Shown here piece by piece: positions 8,487-18,124 of a stretch of 64,000 nucleotides of DNA. The DNA is taken from the NCBI GenBank assembly GCA_036260945.1, contig DATALT010000002.1:310001-374000 (forward strand). The letters run 5' to 3'. The stretch is from Candidatus Babeliales bacterium (lineage in GTDB: Bacteria > Babelota > Babeliae > Babelales > JACPOV01). Under the pieces are notes generated by a model, which did not search any database, had not been told where the DNA came from, and saw only the letters and a program-made list of their open reading frames with translations. The number at the start of each line of letters is the position of its first letter. Position 1 is the first letter of the stretch. The position numbers and the translations under genes were made by a program.

Positions 8487-9524
8487 TCATGAGAATTGCT
8501 CAAGAAATTCGATTTTTCCTGAATGCAATAAACGAATATCGTTAATGCCGTACATAAGCATTGCAAGGCGGGTTAAGCCAAAGCCAAATGCAAATCCGCT
8601 ATATTCATCCGAATCGATGCCTGCAGTTTTGAGTACGCGCGGATGAACTAAACCGGCGCCGCCGCTTTCAATCCACCTTGAATATTTACATACAGAACAT
8701 CCATCGGTACAAAATGGGCATGAAATATCGATCTCAATACTTGGCTCGGTAAATGGAAAGTAGCTCGGGCGAATTCTTAAAGAAAGCTCTTTGCTGCCAA
8801 ACATTTCCTGCAGAAAAGCTTTGCATGTTGCAATCAAATTACTCATCGAGATGCCACGATCGATGACGACTCCTTCAACTTGCATGAATTGAAAATCGTG
8901 CGTTGCATCTGTCGCTTCATGACGATAGGTTCGCCCTGGGACGATTGCTGCAAATGGCGGTTTATTATTTGCAAGAGTTCGGGCTTGCACCGATGAGGTA
9001 TGAGTCCGCAATAAAAGGCCCGGAACATCAAGCCAAAAAGTGTCCCACATATCGCGCGCGGGGTGATTTTCAGGAATATTAAGTGCCTCGAAGTTGAAAT
9101 ACTCGTTATCAACTTCAGGTCCGTCGATGATCTGATAACCCATCGAAATAAAAATATTTTCAACCCGTTGTTTGATGTGAGTCATCGGGTGAAGGGATCC
9201 GGCAGGGGAAGATCCTATCGTTGCTGTAATGTCAAAATTTTTCTGCTTTGCGAGCTCAGCCTTTTGTGCTTGGTGCGTAAGTGCATCATGCTGCGATGTA
9301 AATGAATTTTCTGCCCATTGTTTAAGTTCGTTCAATAGCGGGCCGAATGTTCTTTTCTCTTCGATAGACAGCGTTTTAAGCGCATCCATTAATTCAGAAA
9401 TCTTACCTTTGCGGCCGAGGAAATTAATGCGAACTGTCTCGAGTGCAGAACTATCTTTTGCCGCCGATAAAGCTTGGGAAAATGCGTTTTTAAATTCGTT
9501 AATTGCCGCCTGAAGGGAATTCAT
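8487..9524 (-). CDS. pheS: Phenylalanyl-tRNA synthetase alpha subunit
   Basis: 345 residues, normal length. The helical N-terminal arm (residues 1-90) is followed by the class II catalytic core: HPMTHIKQRVENIF, DGPEVDNEYFNFEALN, HPARDMWDTFWLD, LLRTHTSSVQ (motif 2 area), FMQVEGVVID and the motif 3 FGFGLTRLAMLMYGI. It charges tRNA-Phe together with PheT. No pheT lies beside it, unlike the common pheST operon. tRNA-Phe starts about 220 bases upstream on the opposite strand. Confidence 0.95.
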   Translation of the reverse strand: MNSLQAAINEFKNAFSQALSAAKDSSALETVRINFLGRKGKISELMDALKTLSIEEKRTFGPLLNELKQWAENSFTSQHDALTHQAQKAELAKQKNFDITATIGSSPAGSLHPMTHIKQRVENIFISMGYQIIDGPEVDNEYFNFEALNIPENHPARDMWDTFWLDVPGLLLRTHTSSVQARTLANNKPPFAAIVPGRTYRHEATDATHDFQFMQVEGVVIDRGISMSNLIATCKAFLQEMFGSKELSLRIRPSYFPFTEPSIEIDISCPFCTDGCSVCKYSRWIESGGAGLVHPRVLKTAGIDSDEYSGFAFGFGLTRLAMLMYGINDIRLLHSGKIEFLEQFS

Positions 9525-9601
9525 AGATACTCATGGGTAATTGTTTTTAGCAATACATAATCCAGCGTACCAAAGGGATATGGGGTTGGCAAATTTCGTT
9601 G

Positions 9602-9629
9602 TTGACAAAAAAGAAGATATGGGTACCAT
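9602..9629 (+). promoter_or_regulatory. Candidate promoter upstream of tRNA-Phe
   Basis: Perfect TTGACA (9602-9607), 16-base spacer, TACCAT (9624-9629). It would give a leader of about 105 bases before the tRNA; a closer start cannot be excluded. Confidence 0.4.
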
Positions 9630-9690
9630 ACATAGTGCCTATTGAAATGAACCCGCAATCAAGCCCTTTTTAGGGTATATTGCCAGGGAT

Positions 9691-9730
9691 AATCAAGAAC
9701 TATTTATCATATCTTTTACATTTCTTGATT
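9691..9730. repeat. Perfect 9-bp inverted repeat in the tRNA-Phe leader
   Basis: AATCAAGAA (9691-9699) and TTCTTGATT (9722-9730) are exact reverse complements 22 bases apart, ending 12 bases before the tRNA. It could be a leader hairpin that guides 5' processing or a binding site. A weaker CCCT/AGGG hairpin lies just upstream. Confidence 0.5.
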
Positions 9731-9742
9731 ACAAAATTGTAA

Positions 9743-9817
9743 GCCGAGGTAGCTCAGTGGTAGAGCATGCGCCTGAAGAGCGCAGTGTCGGTGGTTCGAT
9801 TCCACTCCTCGGCACCA
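9743..9817 (+). tRNA. tRNA-Phe (GAA)
   Basis: 75 bases with a 7-bp acceptor stem GCCGAGG / CCTCGGC, discriminator A and encoded CCA. Anticodon loop CTGAAGA gives GAA. TTCGATT T-loop is present. It reads Phe codons and sits head to head with pheS. Confidence 0.95.
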
Positions 9818-10228
9818 TTCTACGTTTATCCTGGCCTTCGGCTCGGCAAACTACGAATGGCACGGCCAGTCTTTCGCCAAATCGGTTAATATTATATACA
9901 AAAGAACTTACTAGCGAAGATTGCCCATCTTAGCATTAGCGGCGATGGTCCATAAAATTTTTAGTCTCTAATTTTAAAGCTAAGTAACAAGACTTAGTTT
10001 TATTTTATAAATCCTTTCTTATTTTGATTTCTATTTGTTACGTTGATACCGCATTATTTACAGATGCATCCTTCATGGATAGTAAATAAATTTATTTAGT
10101 TGTGCAGTAAGTACAAACTGCTATTCTTGTGATAAGTTTTGACAGCGTATAACATGAAAATCAATCTCCGCAATTGGCTAGATTTGATTACGGAGTCCCC
10201 AAAGAGGGGCATAAAAAAAGGAAGTGCG
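9818..10228. other. Non-coding gap after tRNA-Phe with several small inverted repeats
   Basis: No convincing gene is seen. It holds a GC-richer hairpin (CTGGCC 9831-9836 / GGCCAG 9864-9869) in otherwise AT-rich DNA, a weak CTAAGT / ACTTAG hairpin (9980-9997) followed by a T-rich run that could be a terminator for the tRNA, and a perfect 16-base palindrome TAAATAAATTTATTTA at 10083-10098 that could be an operator for the next gene. The first part shares TGGCACGGCYAGT with 54924-54936, downstream of tRNA-Arg(CCT). Confidence 0.45.
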
Positions 10229-10882
10229 ATGAGGCAGGTTCCTGCAGATAAATATAATGTTGCATGGTTTAAGTTGGCCGAGTTTGTGGCGCGTGGCGAA
10301 AAGGAACGTGCGTTAGGAATTTACCGATTATTAGTTCATTCATTTAATGATCGAGCATTTTCTTATCAGTTGGAGGGCGATTTATTGTGGTCGTTCACCG
10401 ATGAACAAGCGATTGATAGATATATCACTGCCGCACAACTTTATAAAAAAGAAGGGCGTCTTGCAGAAGCGATAGGTGTTTATGAACTTCTTGCTTCAAT
10501 AAAGCCGCATAATGAGCTTTTTATTTCTACACTTTTCCAATTATATCAAGAAACAGCAAACACGCAGCGCTTACTTGCAACTGCTGAGGTTTTATGCGAA
10601 ATTCTTTTGGAGCGGAACGATCTTTCTGCTGCCCAAGAACTTATTGAGCGTTGTAGAACGTTTGTCTCCGATCAATCGTGTTTGGCTCTTTATGAATCGT
10701 ATGCGCTTTCATTGGTAAAAAATAAGCACGCGGCAAAGATAGAAGTGCACAAAGCATTAGAAAAAGTTTTGGTTTCTGCCTTGGAAGAAACGCAATCGCA
10801 GCAACTTCATAAATTCCTAACAAATCTTGAAGGAATCAGCAGCGATTATTATCAGCATGCCTGCTCATTATTAAAAAAGTAA
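10229..10882 (+). CDS. Helical-repeat (TPR-like) protein
   Basis: 217 residues from the ATG that has AAGGAAG six bases upstream; in-frame starts at 10154 (ATG) and 10139 (TTG) lack a ribosome site. The body is a chain of amphipathic helix pairs with TPR-like spacing, for example RALGIYRLLVHS, AIDRYITAAQLYKKEGRLAEAIGVYELL and AAQELIERCRTF. There is no signal peptide, so it should be cytoplasmic and act as a protein-protein scaffold. The partner is unknown. It converges on the Nudix gene with a 9-base gap. Confidence 0.65.
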   Translation: MRQVPADKYNVAWFKLAEFVARGEKERALGIYRLLVHSFNDRAFSYQLEGDLLWSFTDEQAIDRYITAAQLYKKEGRLAEAIGVYELLASIKPHNELFISTLFQLYQETANTQRLLATAEVLCEILLERNDLSAAQELIERCRTFVSDQSCLALYESYALSLVKNKHAAKIEVHKALEKVLVSALEETQSQQLHKFLTNLEGISSDYYQHACSLLKK

Positions 10883-10891
10883 ACAGCCTAG

Positions 10892-11578
10892 TTATTGAGC
10901 AGAGTTTTTTGTTGGGTTAGATAATTTTGCTTGCGGTTTGCATACTTTTTGATCCGCAGTCTTCTTAGTGAGCCTATTTGGATAGATTATTTGAATGACA
11001 TCATCGTGATGCGCTTTAAGAACATCAAAGATTTGCCTTCTTATTTGCTTTTTTTCATAGAAAGCATGTAAGCGATCGTTTGTTTTTTTGATAGTTTCCA
11101 TAAATTCTGAAACTGGCACCCATTCATAATCTTGCTTTTCATAATGTGGCACTTTATATGCTTTTGTGAAGGTTTGTGCCGGAATATAATCTACATGGGC
11201 AAGATACATAACATAATATTTTTTTGGATGGATAACTTTTCCCATAATCCTTCCTTTGATATAATCAATGCTGCTTTTTAAGCAAGAAGCATCGGCTTTT
11301 TTCTCTAGATTCTTTAGGCCTGATGCAAATTTGCCAAACACATATCTAGTTTCTTCCGAAAATTCACGGCTAGCGGTTTCTAAGCAATTTTCCCCTTGTT
11401 CATATCTTCCACCAAAATCTGCCCATACGCCATTCGGCTCTTGGCCGATCAAAAAAAATGCTTTTCCTGAGCTGTCGTAATAAAATGGCAATATGCCCCC
11501 GTTTACATGCATTTCTTGCGAGTAAGAAACGTAAAAAAAGAGGCAAGAAAGTAATATTAATTTAATCTTATTTAACAT
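10892..11578 (-). CDS. Secreted Nudix hydrolase
   Basis: 228 residues. The ATG at 11578 has AAGGAA upstream and gives a clean signal peptide (MLNKIKLILLSCLFFYVSYS). The Nudix box at about residues 57-77 is GRYEQG-E-NCLETAS-REFSEE, with the Gly, the RE and both catalytic Glu residues in place; only the final G-U pair is changed. Nudix enzymes cleave nucleoside diphosphate-linked compounds. Export is unusual for this family and suggests a host or periplasmic substrate. A diverged secreted homolog that has lost the box lies at 47953-48654. Confidence 0.75.
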   Translation of the reverse strand: MLNKIKLILLSCLFFYVSYSQEMHVNGGILPFYYDSSGKAFFLIGQEPNGVWADFGGRYEQGENCLETASREFSEETRYVFGKFASGLKNLEKKADASCLKSSIDYIKGRIMGKVIHPKKYYVMYLAHVDYIPAQTFTKAYKVPHYEKQDYEWVPVSEFMETIKKTNDRLHAFYEKKQIRRQIFDVLKAHHDDVIQIIYPNRLTKKTADQKVCKPQAKLSNPTKNSAQ

Positions 11579-11674
11579 TGTATTCCTTGTGTAAATTGAT
11601 TTGGTAAGGTCTCGATTGTTACGCATTTTATTTGAGTTAGATAGCATCTTCTTGATTTGATCATAAGTATCCTC

Positions 11675-12940
11675 TCAAGTCACTGCATTAATTCTTGCGG
11701 CTAATCTATTTAAAGAATCCTCCAGATTTCCAAGTTTCTCTCTGATGCTTGACGAAGGTTCTTTTTTTGATTGCTCCATTTTTTCTATGATGGCATTTAA
11801 TTTAGTTTTATATTCTTGTTCTTTTTGAGGATCCATACTTGAGTATCGATAAATAATAATACCGCTATTAGGATTCAAGAGCTGATCGTTGGTTACTAAC
11901 AAACGAGCTTGATAATAGTTCAAGAATGGTAATGAGGCAGGTGCTTTTTTATATGTTTGTAAGAATTCATCTAAGTAGAATTTGCCCGCACGCACATTTT
12001 CAAGCAAATTATTTACCATTGTGACTGTCGCAGGGTCTTTCTCTTTCCAATTCTTTTTTATTTCATTAATAAGCTTATTTATCTCATCCGGATAAATTTG
12101 ATCAGCTCTGCTCAAGCTGAGATTGGGCCGCTGGAAAATCGCACTTATAAATGGTACGTCAAACGGAATCCCTTGGCGCCAAGAAAGGTATCCAATTGAA
12201 TTGACCATTTCTTTTGGTATAAAAAGTTGAAAGAGATCGCCCATCCCGGTTTTTGTTAACTCCTGAAGTGCAAGAAGTTCATTAGAGAATGCAGTTGAAT
12301 AACCGAATGATTTGAGAGAAGCGTCTAGCCATTCGCGTTTTGCTCTGGCCCATGGTTGCGGGTGATTCAAGTAATAATAAGTAGATTCACCTGTAAAACC
12401 TATGTTGCCAAAGAAGGCTAAATTGGTTGAGACTAAAATCGTTTTAAGACGAGTAAGGTTATCATCCACTATGCCGTTTTCTTGTATCTCTTGAATCAAG
12501 AAATCGGTGACATCTTTATATTGGTTGTAGATTGGATCGTTATAGGTGTACCGGATAAATTGAAACGATTTATTAGACAATGCGCCGACGTTACCAACTT
12601 TTCGTTTATAAAGTTTTCGTGTAATATCTTGAAAAAGGCGCAGATAGGGAACCGCAGTATAAAAAACATAGTGGGTGTTCTTCATTTCCATTTCTTTGCG
12701 AAGGCACTCTTGTATGATTTTTTCATTTTGTGCGAGCTTTTCTAATGTTTTGACCTTTTGCTGTATTCTAGGTACGCTCAACTGAGCTTGTGATTGCGTA
12801 AAGCTATAACCTTTTTTTTCCGCCGCCTTTACCGCATTAAAAAGTTGCGCAGCTACTTGTTCATCAGCTGTTTCCGCATGGAGTAAAGAAGTCGTTACTA
12901 AACATACATAAAATTTTAGTGCATTTGATTTTAAAATCAT
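11675..12940 (-). CDS. Secreted protein of unknown function, paralog of the next gene
   Basis: 421 residues with GGAG before the ATG and a signal peptide (MILKSNALKFYVCLVTTSLLHA). It shares long stretches with the neighbour at 12967-14406: HYVFYTAVPYLRLFQDI, LVSTNLAFFGNIGFTGEST, LNHPQPWA, SIGYLSWRQGIPFD and LLNPNSGIIIYRY. A C-terminal amphipathic helix ends the protein. No known domain is recognised. The pair arose by tandem duplication. Gap to the upstream copy is 26 bases, so they are probably one operon. Confidence 0.65.
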   Translation of the reverse strand: MILKSNALKFYVCLVTTSLLHAETADEQVAAQLFNAVKAAEKKGYSFTQSQAQLSVPRIQQKVKTLEKLAQNEKIIQECLRKEMEMKNTHYVFYTAVPYLRLFQDITRKLYKRKVGNVGALSNKSFQFIRYTYNDPIYNQYKDVTDFLIQEIQENGIVDDNLTRLKTILVSTNLAFFGNIGFTGESTYYYLNHPQPWARAKREWLDASLKSFGYSTAFSNELLALQELTKTGMGDLFQLFIPKEMVNSIGYLSWRQGIPFDVPFISAIFQRPNLSLSRADQIYPDEINKLINEIKKNWKEKDPATVTMVNNLLENVRAGKFYLDEFLQTYKKAPASLPFLNYYQARLLVTNDQLLNPNSGIIIYRYSSMDPQKEQEYKTKLNAIIEKMEQSKKEPSSSIREKLGNLEDSLNRLAARINAVT

Positions 12941-12966
12941 TTTTTACTCCGTCTTATCATCATTTA

Positions 12967-14406
12967 CTAAAAAGCGCTCGTGAGGTTTTTCAATTTAACA
13001 GTTAAATTTTTTAATGAGCCTTCGAGATCAGTATCGGTTACGGGCACTATTTTTTTAGATGCGACTCGATCCTGTTCCATTTGAACAAAAATCGCATCTA
13101 GAGCTGCTTCATATTCTTGTTTTGTTGCAGGAGCAATCGGGTAATAACGATAAATGAGTACACCACTTTCAGGATTGAGGAGCACCTCGTTTGTTATTAA
13201 TATACGTCCTTGCAGCCAATTTTTATGAAGCAAGGCGTCTGGATTATTTTTATAGCGACGAAGCATAGCATTGAGGCTGTACCAGTTATCTGCTGCTTTT
13301 TTTGCAAAATCGCGCGATAAGGCTAGCGCAGATAATTCGCCTTTCTTGAATGCTTCGATGAAATTTTCAACAGTAGGAAGAACATAGGTACGTCCGGGTT
13401 GTTTAATTCCTCCAGTTTGAGAAAGATCAAAAATCATCCCATCATTTACACCGAACGTCATTTTGGGCATATTAAATAATCTAGGGAGTAAATCAAGATC
13501 AAATGGGAGTCCTAGACGCCATGAAATGTACCCTATCTTATTAACAAACTTAGCTTCTTCGGGCTTTGGATTAAGCTGATTTGTGGGCGCAGGAATAAAA
13601 ATTTGTATGAGATCACTCGGCAAGTAACCTTGCGCATCCGCAAGGAGATTTTCTACTGTTAAAAGTTCATCGGCAAATTTCCCTGAATATCCAAAACTAT
13701 TAAGTGATTCAATCAGGGTAGTTCTTTTGAAATCTTTCCAAGATTGTTGAAGTGCCCACGGTTGAGGCTCATTGAAAAAATACCAGGTCGATTCTCCTGT
13801 AAATCCAATATTGCCAAAAAGAGCCAGATTTGTTGAAAGTAAGAGCTTTTTCACTTCTAGCTGACGATCATTAATTATTCCATATTTATTTATTTGGTCA
13901 CGCATGAATAATGCGGTGTTGGAAATGGTGTTAAATTCAGGATTATCGTATTGATAACGGACAAATTGGAAAGCGTCAGTTTTTAATGCCCCTATTTTGC
14001 CTCGAGTTGCTTCATACATTTTCAAAACAATGTCTTGAAACATATGGAACGTTGGGATTGCTGTATATACAACATAATAATTTGCATGATCTATTTCTTG
14101 TTTGAGTGCAGCATTGATGAGTGCTTGATGCTCAGCCAAGCCGAAAGTCTTATCAACAAATTGTGTATTTCCTGTTGTCTTTCGGATATTATTCGCATAA
14201 TCATCTGTTGCTAAGTGAACGAGCGATTGCGGATAAGGCGGTTTGTTAGCTTTAATATAATCTTTCGCTTTTTGCTGCAGTTCACGAGCGAATACCTGAT
14301 CAGCAGGTGTTGGGTTAAATTTTTGTGCTGGTGGCACTTGGGAAAAAAGTGATGTGCAAAAGAAAAATAAAGCTGAAAAATTAAAAACGAATTTGTTTAT
14401 TCGCAT
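12967..14406 (-). CDS. Secreted protein of unknown function, paralog of the previous gene
   Basis: 479 residues with AAGGAG before the ATG and signal peptide MRINKFVFNFSALFFFCTSLFS. It carries the same conserved blocks as its neighbour: NYYVVYTAIPTFHMFQDI, LLSTNLALFGNIGFTGEST, FNEPQPWA, KIGYISWRLGLPFD, LLNPESGVLIYRYYP. It is about 60 residues longer, mainly from a middle insertion of about 30 residues (residues 330-360). The strict conservation of FGNIGFTGES and LNPxSGxxIYRY marks them as the likely functional core. Function is unknown. Confidence 0.65.
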   Translation of the reverse strand: MRINKFVFNFSALFFFCTSLFSQVPPAQKFNPTPADQVFARELQQKAKDYIKANKPPYPQSLVHLATDDYANNIRKTTGNTQFVDKTFGLAEHQALINAALKQEIDHANYYVVYTAIPTFHMFQDIVLKMYEATRGKIGALKTDAFQFVRYQYDNPEFNTISNTALFMRDQINKYGIINDRQLEVKKLLLSTNLALFGNIGFTGESTWYFFNEPQPWALQQSWKDFKRTTLIESLNSFGYSGKFADELLTVENLLADAQGYLPSDLIQIFIPAPTNQLNPKPEEAKFVNKIGYISWRLGLPFDLDLLPRLFNMPKMTFGVNDGMIFDLSQTGGIKQPGRTYVLPTVENFIEAFKKGELSALALSRDFAKKAADNWYSLNAMLRRYKNNPDALLHKNWLQGRILITNEVLLNPESGVLIYRYYPIAPATKQEYEAALDAIFVQMEQDRVASKKIVPVTDTDLEGSLKNLTVKLKNLTSAF

Positions 14407-14488
14407 TATAGGCTCCTTACAGGTAACCTCTCTATTCTCTCAAAAGAGGCTTGCGGGAGTCTACATAATGCTCATTTTAAATAGAACA

Positions 14489-17400
14489 TTAAACAATCAG
14501 TTTAACTTCTGCTGCGAGTGATTGTAAAAATTCTATGGTTGCAGCATTGAGCGCAATAGTCTGATTTGTTTTTAATTGAAGCAGCTTGCTATTCTCATCA
14601 AACTGAAGATAAAGCGGTACGCTTCCAGGCGTCAATTGCGCTTTTAATTTTGGCAGTAATTCATTATCAAGAACCGAAGGCAATTTAATTGTCGCTCGTT
14701 CTACTGGCCAATACTCGAAAAAAAGATCGACCGGTACGATTTCATTCGCTTTTATCTTGCACTGATTCATACTGCTCGGATCGAGGACGCCTTTAACTAA
14801 AAATACTTGATGGGTATCGAGCCACTGTTCAACTTTTTTAAACACGCTTGGGAAAACAACAATTTCCGCTTTTCCTGTCGCATCCTCAAGCTGCAGAAAC
14901 GCCATGCGATCACCTTTTTTGGTGACGATTTGTTTTGCGCTGAGTTTCAAGCCACACGCGGTTGCAACATGCATATCGGCCGGTGCTAAATTTGTGGCGA
15001 TTGCTCGTAGCTCTTCAAAAGTACTGCACGTAAATAGACTCGTATATTTTTTGTAAGAATCAAGGGGGTGTGCGCTCAAATAAAATCCTATAACTTCGCG
15101 TTCTTTTTCTAGTTTTTGTTTATTTTCCCAATCAGCGCGTGGCGCAAACTGGTATGTTGGAATTTCCGCATCAGCATTGCCTGTTTTTGGTGCGCCGGTA
15201 TCAAAGAGGCCCATTTGGCCGGTAAGCCGAGATTTTTTCAATGCCAATGCGCGCTCAATTATCGTCTCAAGCTCTTCTGTTTTTTGTGCGCGATTTCCGG
15301 GCAAGGCGTCAAAGCCTCCAGCACAAATTAAGTTTTCAATCACTCGTTTATTAACGGTGCGTAAATCGACGCGCGAGCAGAAATCAAGAAGATCGGCAAA
15401 CGGTTTTTTTTCACGTTCAGCCAAAATAGTTTCGAGTGCCGCCATGCCAACGTTTTTAATTCCGCGTAAACCGAATAGAATCGCCCCATTGACCACATCA
15501 AAATCGATTTGCGATTGGTTAACATGCGGCGGAAGTATTGGCAAACCCAAATCCTTTGCTTCTTGCAGATAAAATGACATTTTTTCAGGATGATCAGATT
15601 CCAAGGATATCAAACAGGCCATAAATTCTGCGCGATAATGCGCTTTTAAGTAGGCCGTTTGATATGCAATGAGTGCATAAGCCGCAGAGTGGGATTTGTT
15701 AAAACCATAACCAGCAAAATAGGCCATTAAATCAAAAAGTTCGCCCGCTTTTTGGCCATCGAACCCTTTTTTAATGGCGCGATCCAGAAATATTTGGCGC
15801 TGCTTTGCCATCTCTTCAGGTTTCTTTTTTCCCATCGCGCGGCGCAAAATATCTGCTTCTCCAAGAGAATAGGAGCCAATGGCTGAAGCAATTTTCATTA
15901 CCTGTTCTTGATAAACAATAACGCCATAGGTTTCTTGTAAAATGGGCGCAAGTTCGGTAAATAAATATTTAATTTCCTGTTTTCCGTGTCGACGCTGAAT
16001 ATAATCGTCCACCATGCCAGAACCGAGTGGCCCTGGTCGATAAAGCGCGTTCACGGCGATCACGTCTTCAAATTTATCGGGCTGCAATTTGATAAGCACA
16101 TCTTTCAGGCCATCAGACTCTAATTGAAATACGCCCGATGTTTTTCCTTGGCCGAGCAGTTGAAATGTTTTTGCATCATCAAGCGGCAATTTATCGATAT
16201 CTAAAAGAATCCCATGATTTTTTTCGATTAATTTTATAGCACGATCGATGAGCGTTAAGTTTTTGAGTCCCAAAAAATCAATTTTCAAAAAGCCGATGCT
16301 TTCAAGTTCGGTCATTGCAAACTGTGTTACCAGCTCGGTACTTTTTGGCGGAACATAAACGGGCAGCACTTCATCTATCGGCGCAGGAGAAATTACGATA
16401 CCAGCCGCATGTTTTGATGCGTGCCGTGTTAACCCTTCAAGCTTGAAAGCGATCTCAAAAAGTTTTGCAGCGCGCGGATTTGCATCAACCATTTCCTTTA
16501 AGCGCGGCTCTTGATCGAACGCTTCTTTAAGCGTAATTTTTAATTGTTCAGGAATTAAATTTGTGATCGCGTTTGCATCATCAAATGGAATTCCAAGTGC
16601 GCGGGCAACGTCTTTTACGACGCCTTTTGCAAGCATCGTACCAAACGTAATAATTTGGCCCACTTTTTCGTGCCCATAATGATCACGCACATAATTGATC
16701 ACTTTATCGCGCCCCTCGATGCAAAAATCGATATCGATATCGGGCATTGTGATACGTTCAGGATTTAAAAATCGCTCAAAAAGTAAATTATATTTTATCG
16801 GATCAATGTTAGTAATTTGAAGAGCCCAAGCAACAAGTGAACCTGCAGCAGATCCGCGACCCGGCCCGACCGGAATTTTATTTCGTTTTGCCCATTGAAT
16901 GAAATCGCTCACTACTAAAAAGTAGCCGATAAATCCCATTTTAGTTATCAGATTAACTTCTTCATCAAGGCGTGCTTTATAAAAATCGTAGTTTGCACGA
17001 TCGATGCGCTCTTGCTTGAGTAAATCTTCAAAGCCAATTTCGCATAAATATTTAAAGAATGATTCTTGGGTGTGCTCTTGCGGAATTGCAAATTCTGGGA
17101 AAAATAGTTTGCCCGTTTCAAACTGGAAGTCGCACATATCGGCTATTTTGCCAGAGTTCCAAACCGCTTGTTCATGATCCTTAAAGATCTCTAACATTTC
17201 GGTTTGTGTACGCATATACGCGCGGCAATCGCCAAAGGTGAAGCGGTCCGGGTCGGTCATTTTACTTTGCGTTTGCACCGCAAGCATCACTTCATGTGCT
17301 TCGCGATCTTCGGCATTTACATAATGGCAATCGGCGCTGGCAATTAACGGAATATCTTTGCGTGCACTCCACTCAAAAAGTTTTGCATTAAGCACTTTTT

Positions 17401-17941
17401 GATCATGTTGATCCTCTGGCTGCACTTCAAAATAAAAACGATCTTTACCAAAAACCTGCATAAACCAATCCATCCGCTTTTCAGCTTCAGTATCGTTCCC
17501 TTGCATAAGCAAGCTTGGAATATGGCCACCAAGGCAAGCGGTCGTCGCAATTAATCCTTCAGAATGCTTTTCTAAAATCCCATAATCGATGCGGGGTTTA
17601 AAATAAAAACCCTGCTGATACGCAAACGAGAGCAATTTGCATAGATTTTGATATCCCTGTTTATTTTGCACCAGCAGAATCAAATGATGATATTTTTTCT
17701 CAACGTTTTTTTGCGTCACATCATCGGTAAAATAGGCTTCAATTCCCAAAATAGGCTTGATATTCGCTTTTTTTGCAAGTTGGAAGAATTTGACAGCTCC
17801 AAAAACATTACCATGATCGGTAATAGCAAGTGCTTTAAGCTGCTGCTCTTTGCCAAATTGGACAAGGCGCTCCAGGGTAATGGCGCCATCCAAAAGTGAA
17901 TAATCGGTATGCAAATGCAAATGGGTAAAATGTTGGGACAT
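14489..17941 (-). CDS. dnaE: DNA polymerase III alpha subunit
   Basis: 1150 residues, the standard DnaE1 size. The N-terminal PHP domain starts FTHLHLHTDYSLLDG and continues ALAITDHGNVFGAVKF. The polymerase core has GPGRGSAAGSLVAWAL and the catalytic acidic motif PDIDIDF near residue 399. The tandem helix-hairpin-helix region includes GYGFNKSHSAAYALIAYQTAYLKAHY, and the OB fold is near 990-1070. It is the replicative polymerase. The ribosome site is weak. It lies alone, with a 182-base gap to the beta-helix gene upstream. Confidence 0.96.
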   Translation of the reverse strand: MSQHFTHLHLHTDYSLLDGAITLERLVQFGKEQQLKALAITDHGNVFGAVKFFQLAKKANIKPILGIEAYFTDDVTQKNVEKKYHHLILLVQNKQGYQNLCKLLSFAYQQGFYFKPRIDYGILEKHSEGLIATTACLGGHIPSLLMQGNDTEAEKRMDWFMQVFGKDRFYFEVQPEDQHDQKVLNAKLFEWSARKDIPLIASADCHYVNAEDREAHEVMLAVQTQSKMTDPDRFTFGDCRAYMRTQTEMLEIFKDHEQAVWNSGKIADMCDFQFETGKLFFPEFAIPQEHTQESFFKYLCEIGFEDLLKQERIDRANYDFYKARLDEEVNLITKMGFIGYFLVVSDFIQWAKRNKIPVGPGRGSAAGSLVAWALQITNIDPIKYNLLFERFLNPERITMPDIDIDFCIEGRDKVINYVRDHYGHEKVGQIITFGTMLAKGVVKDVARALGIPFDDANAITNLIPEQLKITLKEAFDQEPRLKEMVDANPRAAKLFEIAFKLEGLTRHASKHAAGIVISPAPIDEVLPVYVPPKSTELVTQFAMTELESIGFLKIDFLGLKNLTLIDRAIKLIEKNHGILLDIDKLPLDDAKTFQLLGQGKTSGVFQLESDGLKDVLIKLQPDKFEDVIAVNALYRPGPLGSGMVDDYIQRRHGKQEIKYLFTELAPILQETYGVIVYQEQVMKIASAIGSYSLGEADILRRAMGKKKPEEMAKQRQIFLDRAIKKGFDGQKAGELFDLMAYFAGYGFNKSHSAAYALIAYQTAYLKAHYRAEFMACLISLESDHPEKMSFYLQEAKDLGLPILPPHVNQSQIDFDVVNGAILFGLRGIKNVGMAALETILAEREKKPFADLLDFCSRVDLRTVNKRVIENLICAGGFDALPGNRAQKTEELETIIERALALKKSRLTGQMGLFDTGAPKTGNADAEIPTYQFAPRADWENKQKLEKEREVIGFYLSAHPLDSYKKYTSLFTCSTFEELRAIATNLAPADMHVATACGLKLSAKQIVTKKGDRMAFLQLEDATGKAEIVVFPSVFKKVEQWLDTHQVFLVKGVLDPSSMNQCKIKANEIVPVDLFFEYWPVERATIKLPSVLDNELLPKLKAQLTPGSVPLYLQFDENSKLLQLKTNQTIALNAATIEFLQSLAAEVKLIV

Positions 17942-18124
17942 TGAATGTGCTGGTTAAAAGTGTTAAAAACGTGAGATCCAGTCTACGCGAATTGAGAAAA
18001 AAGTGGAGAAGTTTAAAAAGAAGTTGGCGCTGGGATGATAGTGCAACTAGGAGGTATGCTATTGCTAGGTCCATTGTCGAATTCGCCTTTTTATCCGGTA
18101 CAATGTTTTTAGATTTAAATGAGG

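Noticed and set aside
15177-15572. 131-codon plus-strand frame
   Set aside because: Lies within dnaE in another frame.
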